Below are positions 54,059 through 62,450 of a DNA stretch of 64,000 nucleotides, in pieces. Source of the stretch: Streptomyces sp. MH60 (GTDB taxonomy: Bacteria; Actinomycetota; Actinomycetes; Streptomycetales; Streptomycetaceae). The DNA is taken from assembly GCF_002939385.1 (NCBI RefSeq), contig NZ_MULI01000037.1:1-64000 (forward strand). Direction: 5' to 3'. The notes under the pieces were generated by a model. That model saw nothing but the letters and a program-made list of their open reading frames with translations, was not told where the DNA came from and did not search any database. Numbering within the stretch: the stretch's first letter is position 1; each line of letters begins with the position of its first letter. The translations under genes and the position numbers were made by a program.

Positions 54059-55732
54059 CTAGATGCCTGCCGCCGTCGAGAAGTCGCGCTTGAGCGCCGT
54101 CAGCAGGTCCGTCGCCTTCGCCCGGGCGGCCGGGAGAGCGGCGTGCGTGGCCACCGGGACGACCACCTCCAGGTAGCACTTCAGCTTGGGCTCCGTGCCG
54201 CTCGGGCGGACGATCACCCGGGCGCCGTCGAGCGTGTAGCGCAGGCCGTCGGTGGGCGGGAGGGTGTCCGTGCCCCGGCTGAGGTCCTCCGCCTTGCTGA
54301 CGGGGAGGTCCGCGAGGGCCGTCGGGGGCTGCTCGCGCAGGCGGTGCATCGCGGCGGCGATGAGGGAGAGGTCCGCCACGCGCACCGAGAGCTGGTCGGT
54401 GGCGTGCAGGCCGTGCTCCACGGCGAGGTCGTCCAGGAGGTCGAGGAGGGTGCGGCCGGCTTCCTTCAGGGTGGAGGCCAGCTCCGTGATCAGCAGGGCC
54501 GCGGTGATGCCGTCCTTGTCGCGGACGCCCTCCGGGTCGACGCAGTAGCCGAGGGCCTCCTCGTACCCGTAGCGGATGTTCTCGGCCCGGGCGATCCACT
54601 TGAAGCCGGTGAGGGTTTCCACGTGCGGGAGGTTCGCCTTCGCGGCGATGCGGCCGAGGAGGGACGACGAGACGATCGACTCCGCGAACGTGCCGTGCGC
54701 TCCGCGGGTGACCAGGTGGGCGGCGAGGAGGGCGCCGACCTCGTCGCCCCGGAGCATGCGCCAGCCGGCGGCGTCCGTGCGGTCGGGTACGGCCACCGCG
54801 AGGCGGTCCGCGTCCGGGTCGTTGGCGATGACCAGGTCGGGGGTCGTCTCCCTCGCCTTCGCGAAGGCGAGGTCCATCGCGCCGGGCTCCTCCGGGTTGG
54901 GGAAGGCGACGGTGGGGAAGTCCGGGTCGGGGTCGGCCTGCTCGGTGACGAGGGCGGGCCGCGGGAAGCCGGCTCGGGCGAAGGCGGCGAGGAGGGTGTC
55001 CTTGCCGACGCCGTGCATCGCGGTGTAGACGGTGCGGGCGGTGCGGGGGGAGCCGGGGGCGAGGACGGCGTCCGTGCGGGTGAGGTAGGCGTCGAGGACG
55101 TCGTCGTCGAGGGTCTGCCAGCCGGATTCGGGGCGGGGGACGTCGTGGAGGGTGCGCACGGCGTCGATCTCGGCGGCGATCTCGGCGTCGGCGGGGGGCA
55201 CGATCTGGGAGCCGTCGCCGAGGTAGACCTTGTAGCCGTTGTCGCGGGGCGGGTTGTGGCTGGCGGTGACCTCCACTCCGGCGACGGCGCCGAGGTGCCG
55301 GATCGCGAAGGCGAGGACGGGGGTGGGGAGGGGGCGGGGGAGTACGGCCGCCCGGAGGCCGGCGCCGGTCATCACGGCGGCGGTGTCGCGGGCGAAGTCC
55401 GCGGACTTGTGGCGGGCGTCGTAGCCGATGACGACCAGGCCGGCCGTGTCGTCCCCGTGGGGGGTTCCCTGCTTCTTGAGGTACGCGGCGAGGCCGGCGG
55501 CGGCGCGGATGACGACCGAGCGGTTCATGCGCATCGGGCCGGCGCCGAGTTCGCCGCGCAGGCCCGCGGTGCCGAACTGGAGGGTGCCGGTGAAGCGTGC
55601 GGTGAGCTCGGCGTGGTCCTCGGCCTCGATGAGGCGGGCGAGTTCGGCGCGGGTGTCCGCGTCGGGGTCCTCGGCCAGCCATGCCTTGGCTCGTGCGAGG
55701 AGGTCGTCTTGCACGTCTTGCACGTCTTGCAC
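54059..55732 (-). CDS. Phosphohexomutase-family enzyme, probable phosphopentomutase
   Basis: The 557-residue alpha-D-phosphohexomutase has FGTAGLRGELGAGPMRMNR at the N-terminus, the phosphoserine loop GVEVTASHNPPRDNGYKVY, the metal loop NDPDADRLAVAVP, the sugar loop GYEEALGYCVDPEGV, and a phosphate-binding end VIVRPSGTEPKLKCYLEV. Length and motifs fit the PGM2-like group that includes phosphopentomutases. Its neighbours are deoC on one side and purine nucleoside phosphorylase on the other, so conversion of (deoxy)ribose-1-phosphate to the 5-phosphate is the best reading, though often named phosphomannomutase. GTG 55732 follows GAGAGG with an 8-nt gap and begins a 9-bp triplicated start region. 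Confidence 0.85.
   Translation of the reverse strand: MQDVQDVQDDLLARAKAWLAEDPDADTRAELARLIEAEDHAELTARFTGTLQFGTAGLRGELGAGPMRMNRSVVIRAAAGLAAYLKKQGTPHGDDTAGLVVIGYDARHKSADFARDTAAVMTGAGLRAAVLPRPLPTPVLAFAIRHLGAVAGVEVTASHNPPRDNGYKVYLGDGSQIVPPADAEIAAEIDAVRTLHDVPRPESGWQTLDDDVLDAYLTRTDAVLAPGSPRTARTVYTAMHGVGKDTLLAAFARAGFPRPALVTEQADPDPDFPTVAFPNPEEPGAMDLAFAKARETTPDLVIANDPDADRLAVAVPDRTDAAGWRMLRGDEVGALLAAHLVTRGAHGTFAESIVSSSLLGRIAAKANLPHVETLTGFKWIARAENIRYGYEEALGYCVDPEGVRDKDGITAALLITELASTLKEAGRTLLDLLDDLAVEHGLHATDQLSVRVADLSLIAAAMHRLREQPPTALADLPVSKAEDLSRGTDTLPPTDGLRYTLDGARVIVRPSGTEPKLKCYLEVVVPVATHAALPAARAKATDLLTALKRDFSTAAGI
55706..55732 (-). repeat. Triple GTGCAAGAC repeat at the phosphomutase start
   Basis: Three exact 9-bp units on the minus strand each begin with an in-frame GTG, giving three possible start codons (55732, 55723, 55714) at increasing distance from GAGAGG. 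Slippage would change spacing and so translation. Confidence 0.92.
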
Positions 55733-56159
55733 GTCGGTCAGCCTCTCGGGTGTCGGGTGGTGTGGGGTGTGGGGTGCCTGCGGCGCCGGTGCGGGTTCGG
55801 TGGGGGTGCGCGTAGCGCCTTGGGTCCGGTGGGTGGGTCGGGGCCGCGCCGGGGGGTGTCCGTCCTCGGAACGGCGCGGAATCGGTCGGCCACAGATCTC
55901 ACCGGCGCGGACGCGCCAACCGCTGCGGGCGGACACCCCCCGACACGACCCCTTCCCGCCGTACGCGCCTGCGGCTCGCCAACCCTCCGGGGCCCCGCCT
56001 CGCCGTGCGCGGCTCTCCCGCCCCAGCTGCGGGCAGTCGTGCCGCTGGGGCGGCACGGGTGGGCGCGGCGGCACCCCGCTACGCCGGGCCGCGCTCCCCA
56101 CCCCCGCGCCCACACCCGCTCCGGACAGCTGTACGACGCCGGATCAGTGAACCGCGTTG
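55733..56159. other. Long intergenic region with GC-rich dispersed-type repeat element
   Basis: The 427-bp gap between two leftward genes holds no supported gene. It has a long-range inverted repeat, GGGGGGTGTCCG (55851-55862) with CGGACACCCCCC (55930-55941). To its right is a stretch at about 56020-56110 with the hairpin CGTGCCGC-TGGG-GCGGCACG (56038-56057), which resembles REP-like intergenic elements I have seen scattered in Streptomyces genomes. That similarity is from memory. Confidence 0.5.
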
Positions 56160-56984
56160 TTACAGCCGGTCCAGCACCTGCGTGAGCAGCTTGCCCATGC
56201 GGGCGGCGGAGTCGCGGCCCGCCTGGAGGACCTCCTCGTGGTTGAGGGGCTCGCCCGTCATGCCGGCGGCGAGGTTGGTGACCAGGGAGATGCCCAGCAC
56301 CTCCGCCCCGGCCTCGCGGGCCGCGATCGCCTCCAGGACCGTCGACATGCCCACCAGGTCGGCACCGATGACGCGGGCCATGCGGATCTCGGCCGGGGTC
56401 TCGTAGTGCGGGCCGGGGAACTGGGCGTAGACGCCCTCCTCCAGCGTGGCGTCGACCTCCTTGCACAGGGCGCGCAGGCGGGGGGAGTAGAGGTCGGTGA
56501 GGTCGACGAAGTTGGCGCCGACGATGGGGGAGGTGGCGGTGAGGTTGATGTGGTCGCTGATCAGGACCGGCTGGCCGGGGCGCATGCCCTCGCGCAGGCC
56601 GCCGCAGCCGTTGGTCAGGATGATCGTCTTGGCGCCGGCCGCCACGGCGGTGCGGACGCCGTGGGAGACGGCCGCCACGCCGTGGCCCTCGTAGTAGTGG
56701 GTGCGGCCCAGGAAGACCAGCGCGCGCTTGTCGCCGATGGAGTACGAGCGGATCCTGCCGCCGTGCCCCTCCACTGCGGGCTTGGGGAAGCCCGGCAGGT
56801 CGGTGACCTGGAGATCGGCCTCGGGGGCGCCCAGGGCGTCCACGGCCGGTGCCCAGCCGGAGCCCATCACGAGGGCGACGTCGTGGGTCTCGGCGCCGGT
56901 GAGTTCGCGCAGGCGGGCCGCGGCGGCGTCGGCGGCGGCGTACGGGTCGCCCTGGATGTCGTCCGGAAGAAGAGATGCGTTCAC
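56160..56984 (-). CDS. Purine-nucleoside phosphorylase
   Basis: The 274-residue trimeric-type (PNP/MTAP) phosphorylase has VALVMGSGWAPAVDAL (phosphate loop), FLGRTHYYEGHGVAAVSHGV, ILTNGCGGLREGMRPGQPVL (base pocket), ISDHINLTATSPI, FPGPHYETPAEIRM and GMSTVLEAIAAREAGAEVLG. It splits inosine, guanosine and deoxy forms into base and pentose-1-phosphate. I start it at GTG 56984: TACCCT (56992-56997, minus strand) lies 7 nt upstream, and the longer frame would run across the operator. It supplies the substrate of the phosphomutase encoded next. Confidence 0.93.
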   Translation of the reverse strand: MNASLLPDDIQGDPYAAADAAAARLRELTGAETHDVALVMGSGWAPAVDALGAPEADLQVTDLPGFPKPAVEGHGGRIRSYSIGDKRALVFLGRTHYYEGHGVAAVSHGVRTAVAAGAKTIILTNGCGGLREGMRPGQPVLISDHINLTATSPIVGANFVDLTDLYSPRLRALCKEVDATLEEGVYAQFPGPHYETPAEIRMARVIGADLVGMSTVLEAIAAREAGAEVLGISLVTNLAAGMTGEPLNHEEVLQAGRDSAARMGKLLTQVLDRL

Positions 56985-57009
56985 GCCGAAGAGGGTAGCC
57001 GGTTTGTGG

Positions 57010-57021
57010 CTACGCGCGTAG
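57010..57021. promoter_or_regulatory. Perfect operator CTACGCGCGTAG before the purine phosphorylase gene
   Basis: The site lies 12 bp upstream of the -10 box TACCCT on the minus strand, overlapping the -35 position. It is the sixth copy of the motif in the window and forms part of the same regulon. Confidence 0.78.
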
Positions 57022-57078
57022 ATGGCGGAGGTCACGGGATGGTGGTTTTTGGGTTGGAGGTTTTGACGAGGGTGGTCC

Positions 57079-57516
57079 TCAGCAGGGGCGCTTGCGGAGT
57101 TCCATCACGTAGTCGTGGGGAGCGCCGGCCGATTCGGCGGCGTCCGCCACCTCGCCCAGGTAGCGGGCGGAGGGCAGGCCGCCCTCGTAGGCGTTCAGGA
57201 CGTAGGTCCAGGCGCCCTCCTCGCCCTCCAGGGTGTGCGCGCGGACCCGGGTGCGGCGGTAGATGTCCAGGCCCACGCCCTCCCAGCGGTCGAGGGAGTC
57301 CTCGTCCATGGGGGCGATGTCGTAGAGGGACACGAAGACCTGGGAGATCGGGTCCTCCACGAGGGTCGCCAGTGCGCCCTCCCAGCCCATGTGCTCGCCC
57401 CCGAAGGTCAGCCGCCACCCGTTCAGCCAGCCGGTGGCGCGCAGCGGCGAGTGCGGGGCGCGGCGGGTCATCAGCCGCGCGTCGAGGTTGCCGGCGTAAG
57501 CGGCGTAGAGCGACAT
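57079..57516 (-). CDS. Gamma-glutamylcyclotransferase-like (AIG2/GGCT) protein
   Basis: The 145-residue protein begins MSLYAAYAGNLDARLMTRRA, the YGxN-type opening of GGCT folds (here YAGNL). LTFGGEHMGWEGALATLVED and VSLYDIAPMDEDSLDRWEG, with the catalytic-type Glu, follow. TACCCT lies 7 nt before ATG 57516 with no ribosome binding site, so a leaderless transcript is likely. Family members cut gamma-glutamyl or gamma-glutamylamine groups, but the substrate here is unknown. It is divergent from the quinone reductase gene. Confidence 0.8.
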   Translation of the reverse strand: MSLYAAYAGNLDARLMTRRAPHSPLRATGWLNGWRLTFGGEHMGWEGALATLVEDPISQVFVSLYDIAPMDEDSLDRWEGVGLDIYRRTRVRAHTLEGEEGAWTYVLNAYEGGLPSARYLGEVADAAESAGAPHDYVMELRKRPC

Positions 57517-57611
57517 GAGGGGAAGGGTACGGCAGGGCTGTCGGGCATCGCTGTCGTAACGGTGGTGGCCCCGGGCGGCCTCTCGTTGAAGGGTGCGGGA
57601 CAATGGGGTAC

Positions 57612-59051
57612 GTGACTCGGATCGTGATCATTGGTGGCGGACCCGGCGGATACGAAGCGGCGCTGGTGGCCGCTCAGCTCGGCGCGGAGGTGACCGTCGT
57701 CGACTGCGACGGTCTGGGCGGGGCGTCGGTGCTGACCGACTGCGTGCCGTCCAAGACCCTCATCGCCACGGCTGAGGTGATGACCACCTTCGACTCCTCC
57801 TACGAGGAGCTGGGGATCATCGTCGCCGACGACACCCCGCCCATGGAGCAGGCCGCCCGGGTGGTGGGCGTCGATCTGGGCAAGGTCAACCGGCGGGTGA
57901 AGCGGCTCGCGCTGGCGCAGTCGCACGACATCACCGCCTCCGTGACGCGGGCCGGCGCGCGGGTCGTGCGCGGGCGCGGGCGGCTGGAGGGCATGCAGGG
58001 GCTCGACGGCTCGCGGAAGGTCGTGGTGCGGGCCGCCGACGGGAGTGAGGAGACGCTGACCGCGGACGCGGTGCTCATCGCCACAGGTGGGCATCCGCGG
58101 GAGCTGCCGGACGCGCGGCCCGACGGTGAGCGGATCCTGAACTGGACCCAGGTGTACGACCTGGAGGAGCTGCCCGAAGAGCTGATCGTGGTGGGGTCGG
58201 GTGTCACCGGCGCCGAGTTCGCCGGTGCGTATCAGGCGCTGGGGTCGCGGGTCACGCTCGTGTCGTCGCGGGACCGGGTGCTGCCCGGTGAGGACCCGGA
58301 CGCGGCGGCCGTGCTGGAGGACGTGTTCCGGCGGCGCGGCATGAACGTCATGTCGCGGTCGCGGGCCCAGTCCGTCAAGCGGGTCGGGGACCGGGTCGAG
58401 GTGACGCTGTCGGACGGGCGGGTCATCGGCGGGTCGCACTGTCTGATGGCCGTCGGCGCCATTCCCAACACGGAGGGGATGGGGCTGGAGGAGGCCGGGG
58501 TGCGGCTCAAGGACTCCGGGCACATCAAGACCGACCGGGTCTCGCGGACCTCGGCTCCCGGTGTCTACGCCGCCGGTGACGTCACCGGTGTCTTCGCGCT
58601 GGCCTCGGTGGCGGCGATGCAGGGGCGGATCGCCATGTACCACTTCCTCGGCGACGCGGTGACTCCGCTGAACCTGAAGACCGTCTCCGCCAACGTCTTC
58701 ACCGACCCCGAGATCGCCACCGTCGGGTACTCGCAGGCCGACGTGGACGGGGGCAAGATCGACGCCCGGGTGGTGAAGCTGCCGCTGCTGCGCAACCCGC
58801 GCGCCAAGATGCAGGGCATCCGGGACGGCTTCGTCAAGATCTTCTGCCGGCCCGGTACCGAGATCGTGGTGGGCGGTGTCGTCGTCGCGCCGCGTGCCTC
58901 GGAGCTGATTCATCCCATCTCGATCGCCGTCGACAACAACCTGACGGTCGAACAGATCGCCAACGCCTTCACTGTGTATCCCTCGCTGTCGGGGTCGATC
59001 GCCGAGGTGGCACGGCAGTTGCACACCCGGAAGGCCGGCGGGGAGCAGTAG
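57612..59051 (+). CDS. NAD(P)H-quinone dehydrogenase of the LpdA type
   Basis: The 479-residue flavoprotein has the dihydrolipoamide-dehydrogenase fold: RIVIIGGGPGGYEAALVAAQ (FAD), LIVVGSGVTGAEFAGAYQAL (NAD(P)), VYAAGDVTGVFALASVAAMQ and a C-terminal dimerisation domain. The redox loop reads GGASVLTDCVPSK. The first Cys of the CxxxxC pair is missing, so it cannot reduce lipoamide. This matches M. tuberculosis LpdA (Rv3303c), a quinone reductase. GACAAT lies 7 nt before GTG 57612, so I prefer that leaderless start over ATG 57603. Confidence 0.88.
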   Translation: MTRIVIIGGGPGGYEAALVAAQLGAEVTVVDCDGLGGASVLTDCVPSKTLIATAEVMTTFDSSYEELGIIVADDTPPMEQAARVVGVDLGKVNRRVKRLALAQSHDITASVTRAGARVVRGRGRLEGMQGLDGSRKVVVRAADGSEETLTADAVLIATGGHPRELPDARPDGERILNWTQVYDLEELPEELIVVGSGVTGAEFAGAYQALGSRVTLVSSRDRVLPGEDPDAAAVLEDVFRRRGMNVMSRSRAQSVKRVGDRVEVTLSDGRVIGGSHCLMAVGAIPNTEGMGLEEAGVRLKDSGHIKTDRVSRTSAPGVYAAGDVTGVFALASVAAMQGRIAMYHFLGDAVTPLNLKTVSANVFTDPEIATVGYSQADVDGGKIDARVVKLPLLRNPRAKMQGIRDGFVKIFCRPGTEIVVGGVVVAPRASELIHPISIAVDNNLTVEQIANAFTVYPSLSGSIAEVARQLHTRKAGGEQ

Positions 59052-59074
59052 TCCGGCGGGCGCGGCCGGAAATG

Positions 59075-59097
59075 ACTCCCCGCTGGTCACGGGGAGT
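59075..59097 (+). terminator. Short terminator hairpin after the quinone reductase gene
   Basis: An 8-bp perfect stem (ACTCCCCG and CGGGGAGT) with a 7-nt loop lies 23 bp after the stop codon. Confidence 0.6.
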
Positions 59098-59229
59098 TGC
59101 GGCGCTTGCGGGCGGCATAGGCGGCCGGGGTAGGCCCGTATACCACTTCCAGTGGTGGCATGCGAACAACTTCTGTTATTCGGCGCATACTGCTGAAAGC
59201 AGACGGTCGTTGGGGTTACTGTCAGTTTC

Positions 59230-60210
59230 GTGTTCGCTGCAGAACGTCGCCAATTGATCCTCGAAATGGTGCGAGCGAACGGGGCCGTGTCGCTCCGTGA
59301 GCTCGCCCGCGTCGTCCAGACCTCCGAAGTGACCGTACGGCGGGACGTGCGCGCACTGGAGGCAGAAGGACTCCTCGACCGCCGGCACGGCGGTGCGGTA
59401 CTGCCGGGCGGGTTCACGCGAGAGTCCGGCTTTCCGCAGAAATCCCATCTCGCGACCGCCGAGAAGACGGCCATCGCCGATCTCGCCGCGGGCCTCGTCG
59501 AAGAGGGCGAAGCCATCGTGGTGGGGGCGGGTACGACGACACAGGAGCTGGCCCGCCGGCTCGCGCGGGTACCCGGGCTGACCGTCGTCACCAACTCGCT
59601 GCTGGTGGCCCAGGCCCTCGCCCATGCCAACCGGGTCGAGGTCGTGATGACCGGTGGCACGCTCAGGGGGTCGAACTACGCCCTGGTGGGGTCGGGTGCC
59701 GAACAGTCCCTCCAGGGGCTGCGGGTCTCCAAGGCCTTCCTGTCCGGGAGCGGGCTGACCGCCGAGCGGGGGCTGTCCACCTCCAACATGCTGTCGGCGT
59801 CCGTCGACCGGGCGCTGGTCCAGGCCGCCGCCGAGGTCGTCGTCCTCGCCGACCACTCCAAGCTGGGTACGGACACCATGTTCCAGACCGTGCCCACCGA
59901 CGTCATCACCCGGCTGGTCACCGACGAGTCGCCGGGCCACGACGACCGCGCCGCCACCGAGCTCCAGGCCCTGGCCGACCAGGGCGTGCAGATCGCCGTG
60001 GCCGGGGCGTCAGGGGGTGGTCCGGCGGACGGCACCGGGACATCGGGGGCCCCGGGGGGTGATTCCGTGGCGCGTCAGCAGCGTCGGGACGTGCCGCTTC
60101 CGGGGCCGCGCCGTCAGGTTCCGGGCGCGGGGCTGCGTTCGGCCGCCGCCCTGGGTGAGCAGAGCGGCGGGGCGGAGCGGGCGCGCGTCGCCGACCTGCG
60201 GCGCCGGTAG
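59230..60210 (+). CDS. DeoR family transcriptional regulator
   Basis: The 326-residue protein has a DeoR helix-turn-helix (RQLILEMVRANGAVSLRELA, RVVQTSEVTVRRDVRALEAE, GLLDRRHGGAVLPGG) and a sugar-phosphate-binding domain (IVVGAGTTTQELARRL, VVTNSLLVAQAL, VEVVMTGGTLRGSNYALVG, SKLGTDTMFQTV). After about residue 255 the C-terminus is a Gly/Ala/Arg-rich extension not typical of the family. The gene lies close to the purine phosphorylase and phosphomutase genes. It is the only obvious local regulator that could read (deoxy)ribose phosphates, so it is a candidate for binding CTACGCGCGTAG; this is a guess. Confidence 0.9.
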   Translation: MFAAERRQLILEMVRANGAVSLRELARVVQTSEVTVRRDVRALEAEGLLDRRHGGAVLPGGFTRESGFPQKSHLATAEKTAIADLAAGLVEEGEAIVVGAGTTTQELARRLARVPGLTVVTNSLLVAQALAHANRVEVVMTGGTLRGSNYALVGSGAEQSLQGLRVSKAFLSGSGLTAERGLSTSNMLSASVDRALVQAAAEVVVLADHSKLGTDTMFQTVPTDVITRLVTDESPGHDDRAATELQALADQGVQIAVAGASGGGPADGTGTSGAPGGDSVARQQRRDVPLPGPRRQVPGAGLRSAAALGEQSGGAERARVADLRRR

Positions 60211-60235
60211 GGGTCCCGCGGTCCCGTCGGGCAGT

Positions 60236-60286
60236 GACAGGGGCGCCCGGCGGACCGTGTGATGCGGTCCGCCGGGCGCCCCTGTC
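60236..60286. terminator. Very strong terminator between deoR and accA2
   Basis: A perfect 22-bp stem with a 7-nt loop (TGTGATG) begins 25 bp after the deoR stop and ends 17 bp before the accA2 stop. It serves both convergent genes. Confidence 0.93.
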
Positions 60287-60303
60287 GTGCGCTGCGGGTG
60301 TCC

Positions 60304-62076
60304 TCAGTCCTTGATCTCGCAGATCGCGGCGCCGGAGGTGATGGACGCGCCGATCTCGGCGCCCAGGCCCTTGACGGTGCCGGACTTGTGGGCGTTGAGG
60401 GGCTGTTCCATCTTCATCGCCTCGAGGACGACGATGAGGTCGCCCTCCTGGACCTCCTGGCCCTCCTCGACGGCGATCTTCACGATCGTGCCCTGCATCG
60501 GGGAGGCGAGGGTGTCGCCCGAGGCGGCGGGGCCGGACTTCTTCGCCGCGCGGCGCTTGGGGCGGGCGCCGGCCGCCAGGCCGGTGCGGGCCAGCGACAT
60601 GCCGAGCGAGGAGGGGAGGGAGACCTCCAGGCGCTTGCCGCCGACCTCGACGACGACCGTCTCCCGGCCGCTCTCCTCGTCCGCCTCGGCGTCCGCGGGG
60701 GCGGTGAAGGGCTTGATCTCGTTGACGAACTCCGTCTCGATCCAGCGGGTGTGGACCGTGAACGGGTCGGTGGAACCGGTGAGTTCGGGGGCGAAGGCCG
60801 GGTCCCGGACCACCGTGCGGTGGAAGGGGATGGCGGTGGCCATGCCCTCGACCTGGAACTCGTCCAGGGCACGGGCGGCGCGCTCCAGTGCCTCCTTGCG
60901 GGTGCGGCCGGTGACGATCAGCTTCGCGAGGAGGGAGTCCCAGGCCGGGCCGATCACCGATCCGGACTCGACGCCCGCGTCCAGGCGCACGCCCGGACCG
61001 GCGGGACCCTCGAAGCGGGTGACGGTGCCGGGGGCGGGCAGGAAACCGCGGCCGGGGTCCTCGCCGTTGATGCGGAACTCGAAGGAGTGGCCCCGCAGGG
61101 CGGGGTCGTCGTAGCCGAGTTCCTCGCCGTCGGCGATGCGGAACATCTCGCGGACCAGGTCGATGCCGGCGACTTCCTCGGTGACCGGGTGCTCGACCTG
61201 GAGGCGGGTGTTGACCTCCAGGAAGGAGATCGTGCCGTCCATGCCGACGAGGAACTCCACGGTGCCGGCGCCGACGTAGCCGGCTTCCTTCAGGATCGCC
61301 TTGGAGGACGCGTACAGCTCCTCCAGCTGGGCGTCGGAGAGGAAGGGCGCCGGGGCCTCCTCGACCAGCTTCTGGTGGCGGCGCTGCAACGAGCAGTCGC
61401 GGGTGGAGACGACGACCACGTTGCCGTGCTGGTCGGCCAGGCACTGGGTCTCCACGTGGCGGGGCTTGTCGAGGTAGCGCTCGACGAAGCACTCGCCGCG
61501 GCCGAAGGCGGCCACGGCCTCGCGGACGGCGGAGTCGTACAGCTCGGGGACCTCCTCCAGGGTGCGGGCGACCTTGAGACCGCGGCCGCCGCCGCCGAAG
61601 GCGGCCTTGATCGCGATCGGCAGGCCGTGCTCCTTGGCGAAGGCGACGACCTCGTCCGCGCCGGAGACCGGGTCGGGGGTGCCGGCGACCAGCGGGGCAC
61701 CGGCCCGCTGGGCGATGTGCCGGGCCGCGACCTTGTCGCCCAGGTCGCGGATGGCCTGCGGGGGCGGGCCGATCCAGGTCAGAGAGGCGTCCAGGACCGC
61801 CTGCGCGAACTCCGCGTTCTCGGAGAGGAATCCGTAGCCGGGATGGATGGCGTCCGCGCCCGACTCGCGCGCGGCTTTGAGGACCTTCTCGATGTCCAGG
61901 TAGCTGGTCGCGGGGGTGTCACCACCCAGGGCGAACGCCTCATCAGCGGCGCGGACATGCAATGCGTCCCGGTCCGGGTCCGCGTAGACGGCCACGCTCG
62001 CGATCCCGGCGTCCCGGCAGGCCCGGGCCACGCGGACAGCGATTTCGCCACGATTGGCGATGAGCACCTTGCGCAC
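60304..62076 (-). CDS. accA2: Acyl-CoA carboxylase alpha subunit (biotin carboxylase / biotin carrier)
   Basis: The 590-residue protein carries a biotin carboxylase with VRKVLIANRGEIAVRVARAC, GFLSENAEFAQ, AAFGGGGRGLKVAR (ATP loop), RHQKLVEEAPAPF and FLEVNTRLQVEHPVTEEVAG. A BT linker follows, and a C-terminal biotin carrier domain has VVLEAMKMEQPL with the biotinylated Lys. It is nearly identical, as I recall it, to AccA2 of S. coelicolor, which feeds acetyl-, propionyl- and butyryl-CoA carboxylases with beta and epsilon subunits. GTG 62076 follows AAGGAGG. The epsilon subunit gene lies at the right edge of the window. Confidence 0.96.
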   Translation of the reverse strand: MRKVLIANRGEIAVRVARACRDAGIASVAVYADPDRDALHVRAADEAFALGGDTPATSYLDIEKVLKAARESGADAIHPGYGFLSENAEFAQAVLDASLTWIGPPPQAIRDLGDKVAARHIAQRAGAPLVAGTPDPVSGADEVVAFAKEHGLPIAIKAAFGGGGRGLKVARTLEEVPELYDSAVREAVAAFGRGECFVERYLDKPRHVETQCLADQHGNVVVVSTRDCSLQRRHQKLVEEAPAPFLSDAQLEELYASSKAILKEAGYVGAGTVEFLVGMDGTISFLEVNTRLQVEHPVTEEVAGIDLVREMFRIADGEELGYDDPALRGHSFEFRINGEDPGRGFLPAPGTVTRFEGPAGPGVRLDAGVESGSVIGPAWDSLLAKLIVTGRTRKEALERAARALDEFQVEGMATAIPFHRTVVRDPAFAPELTGSTDPFTVHTRWIETEFVNEIKPFTAPADAEADEESGRETVVVEVGGKRLEVSLPSSLGMSLARTGLAAGARPKRRAAKKSGPAASGDTLASPMQGTIVKIAVEEGQEVQEGDLIVVLEAMKMEQPLNAHKSGTVKGLGAEIGASITSGAAICEIKD

Positions 62077-62450
62077 GATTGAGGCTCCCTCCTTGAAACA
62101 AGCCGAGTTTAGGGACTGCCGACACGGCACTTCGACCCGTCCCCAATGGTGAGCTTGCCCACACGGAGCGTGATTCGAGGCCCGCTCGACCCGCGAAAGC
62201 CCTTGTAGTACCGCGCTACGCAGGACTCCTGGGGGAAACCCTAGCCCCCCGATGTGGTCAAGGTCTCTGTAAGGGCGTGCTGCGGGCCACTCGGTTTCTT
62301 TGTGGAGTCCCTACTAATGGCCCAATGATTCTTTGCTCGTGCCGGAACCCTTGTGGCGAGGTTTACCCGTTAGTAGCGTTCGGGGAGTCTCGAACGTACT
62401 TGGGGTAACAGCTGTCCTGTGCGACAGCGGTCGAAGGTGGGTGGGGACCG
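62077..62450. other. Divergent promoter region accA2 / small membrane protein
   Basis: The 374-bp gap is relatively A+T-rich around 62290-62380. It carries a spaced inverted repeat, CTACTAATGG (62311-62320) with CCGTTAGTAG (62367-62376), one mismatch, 46 bp between the arms. This is a candidate regulator site for carboxylase control. No supported gene lies inside. Confidence 0.5.

Noticed and set aside
54143..56185. 680-codon rightward frame opposite the phosphomutase gene
   Set aside because: It has typical antisense shadow composition (Gly, Val, Glu, Arg) with no family motif, while the opposite strand encodes an intact phosphomutase.
59230..60210. DeoR protein as the certain regulator of CTACGCGCGTAG
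   Set aside because: The location fits, but there is no copy of the motif upstream of deoR itself and the DNA-recognition code cannot be read. It is kept only as a candidate.
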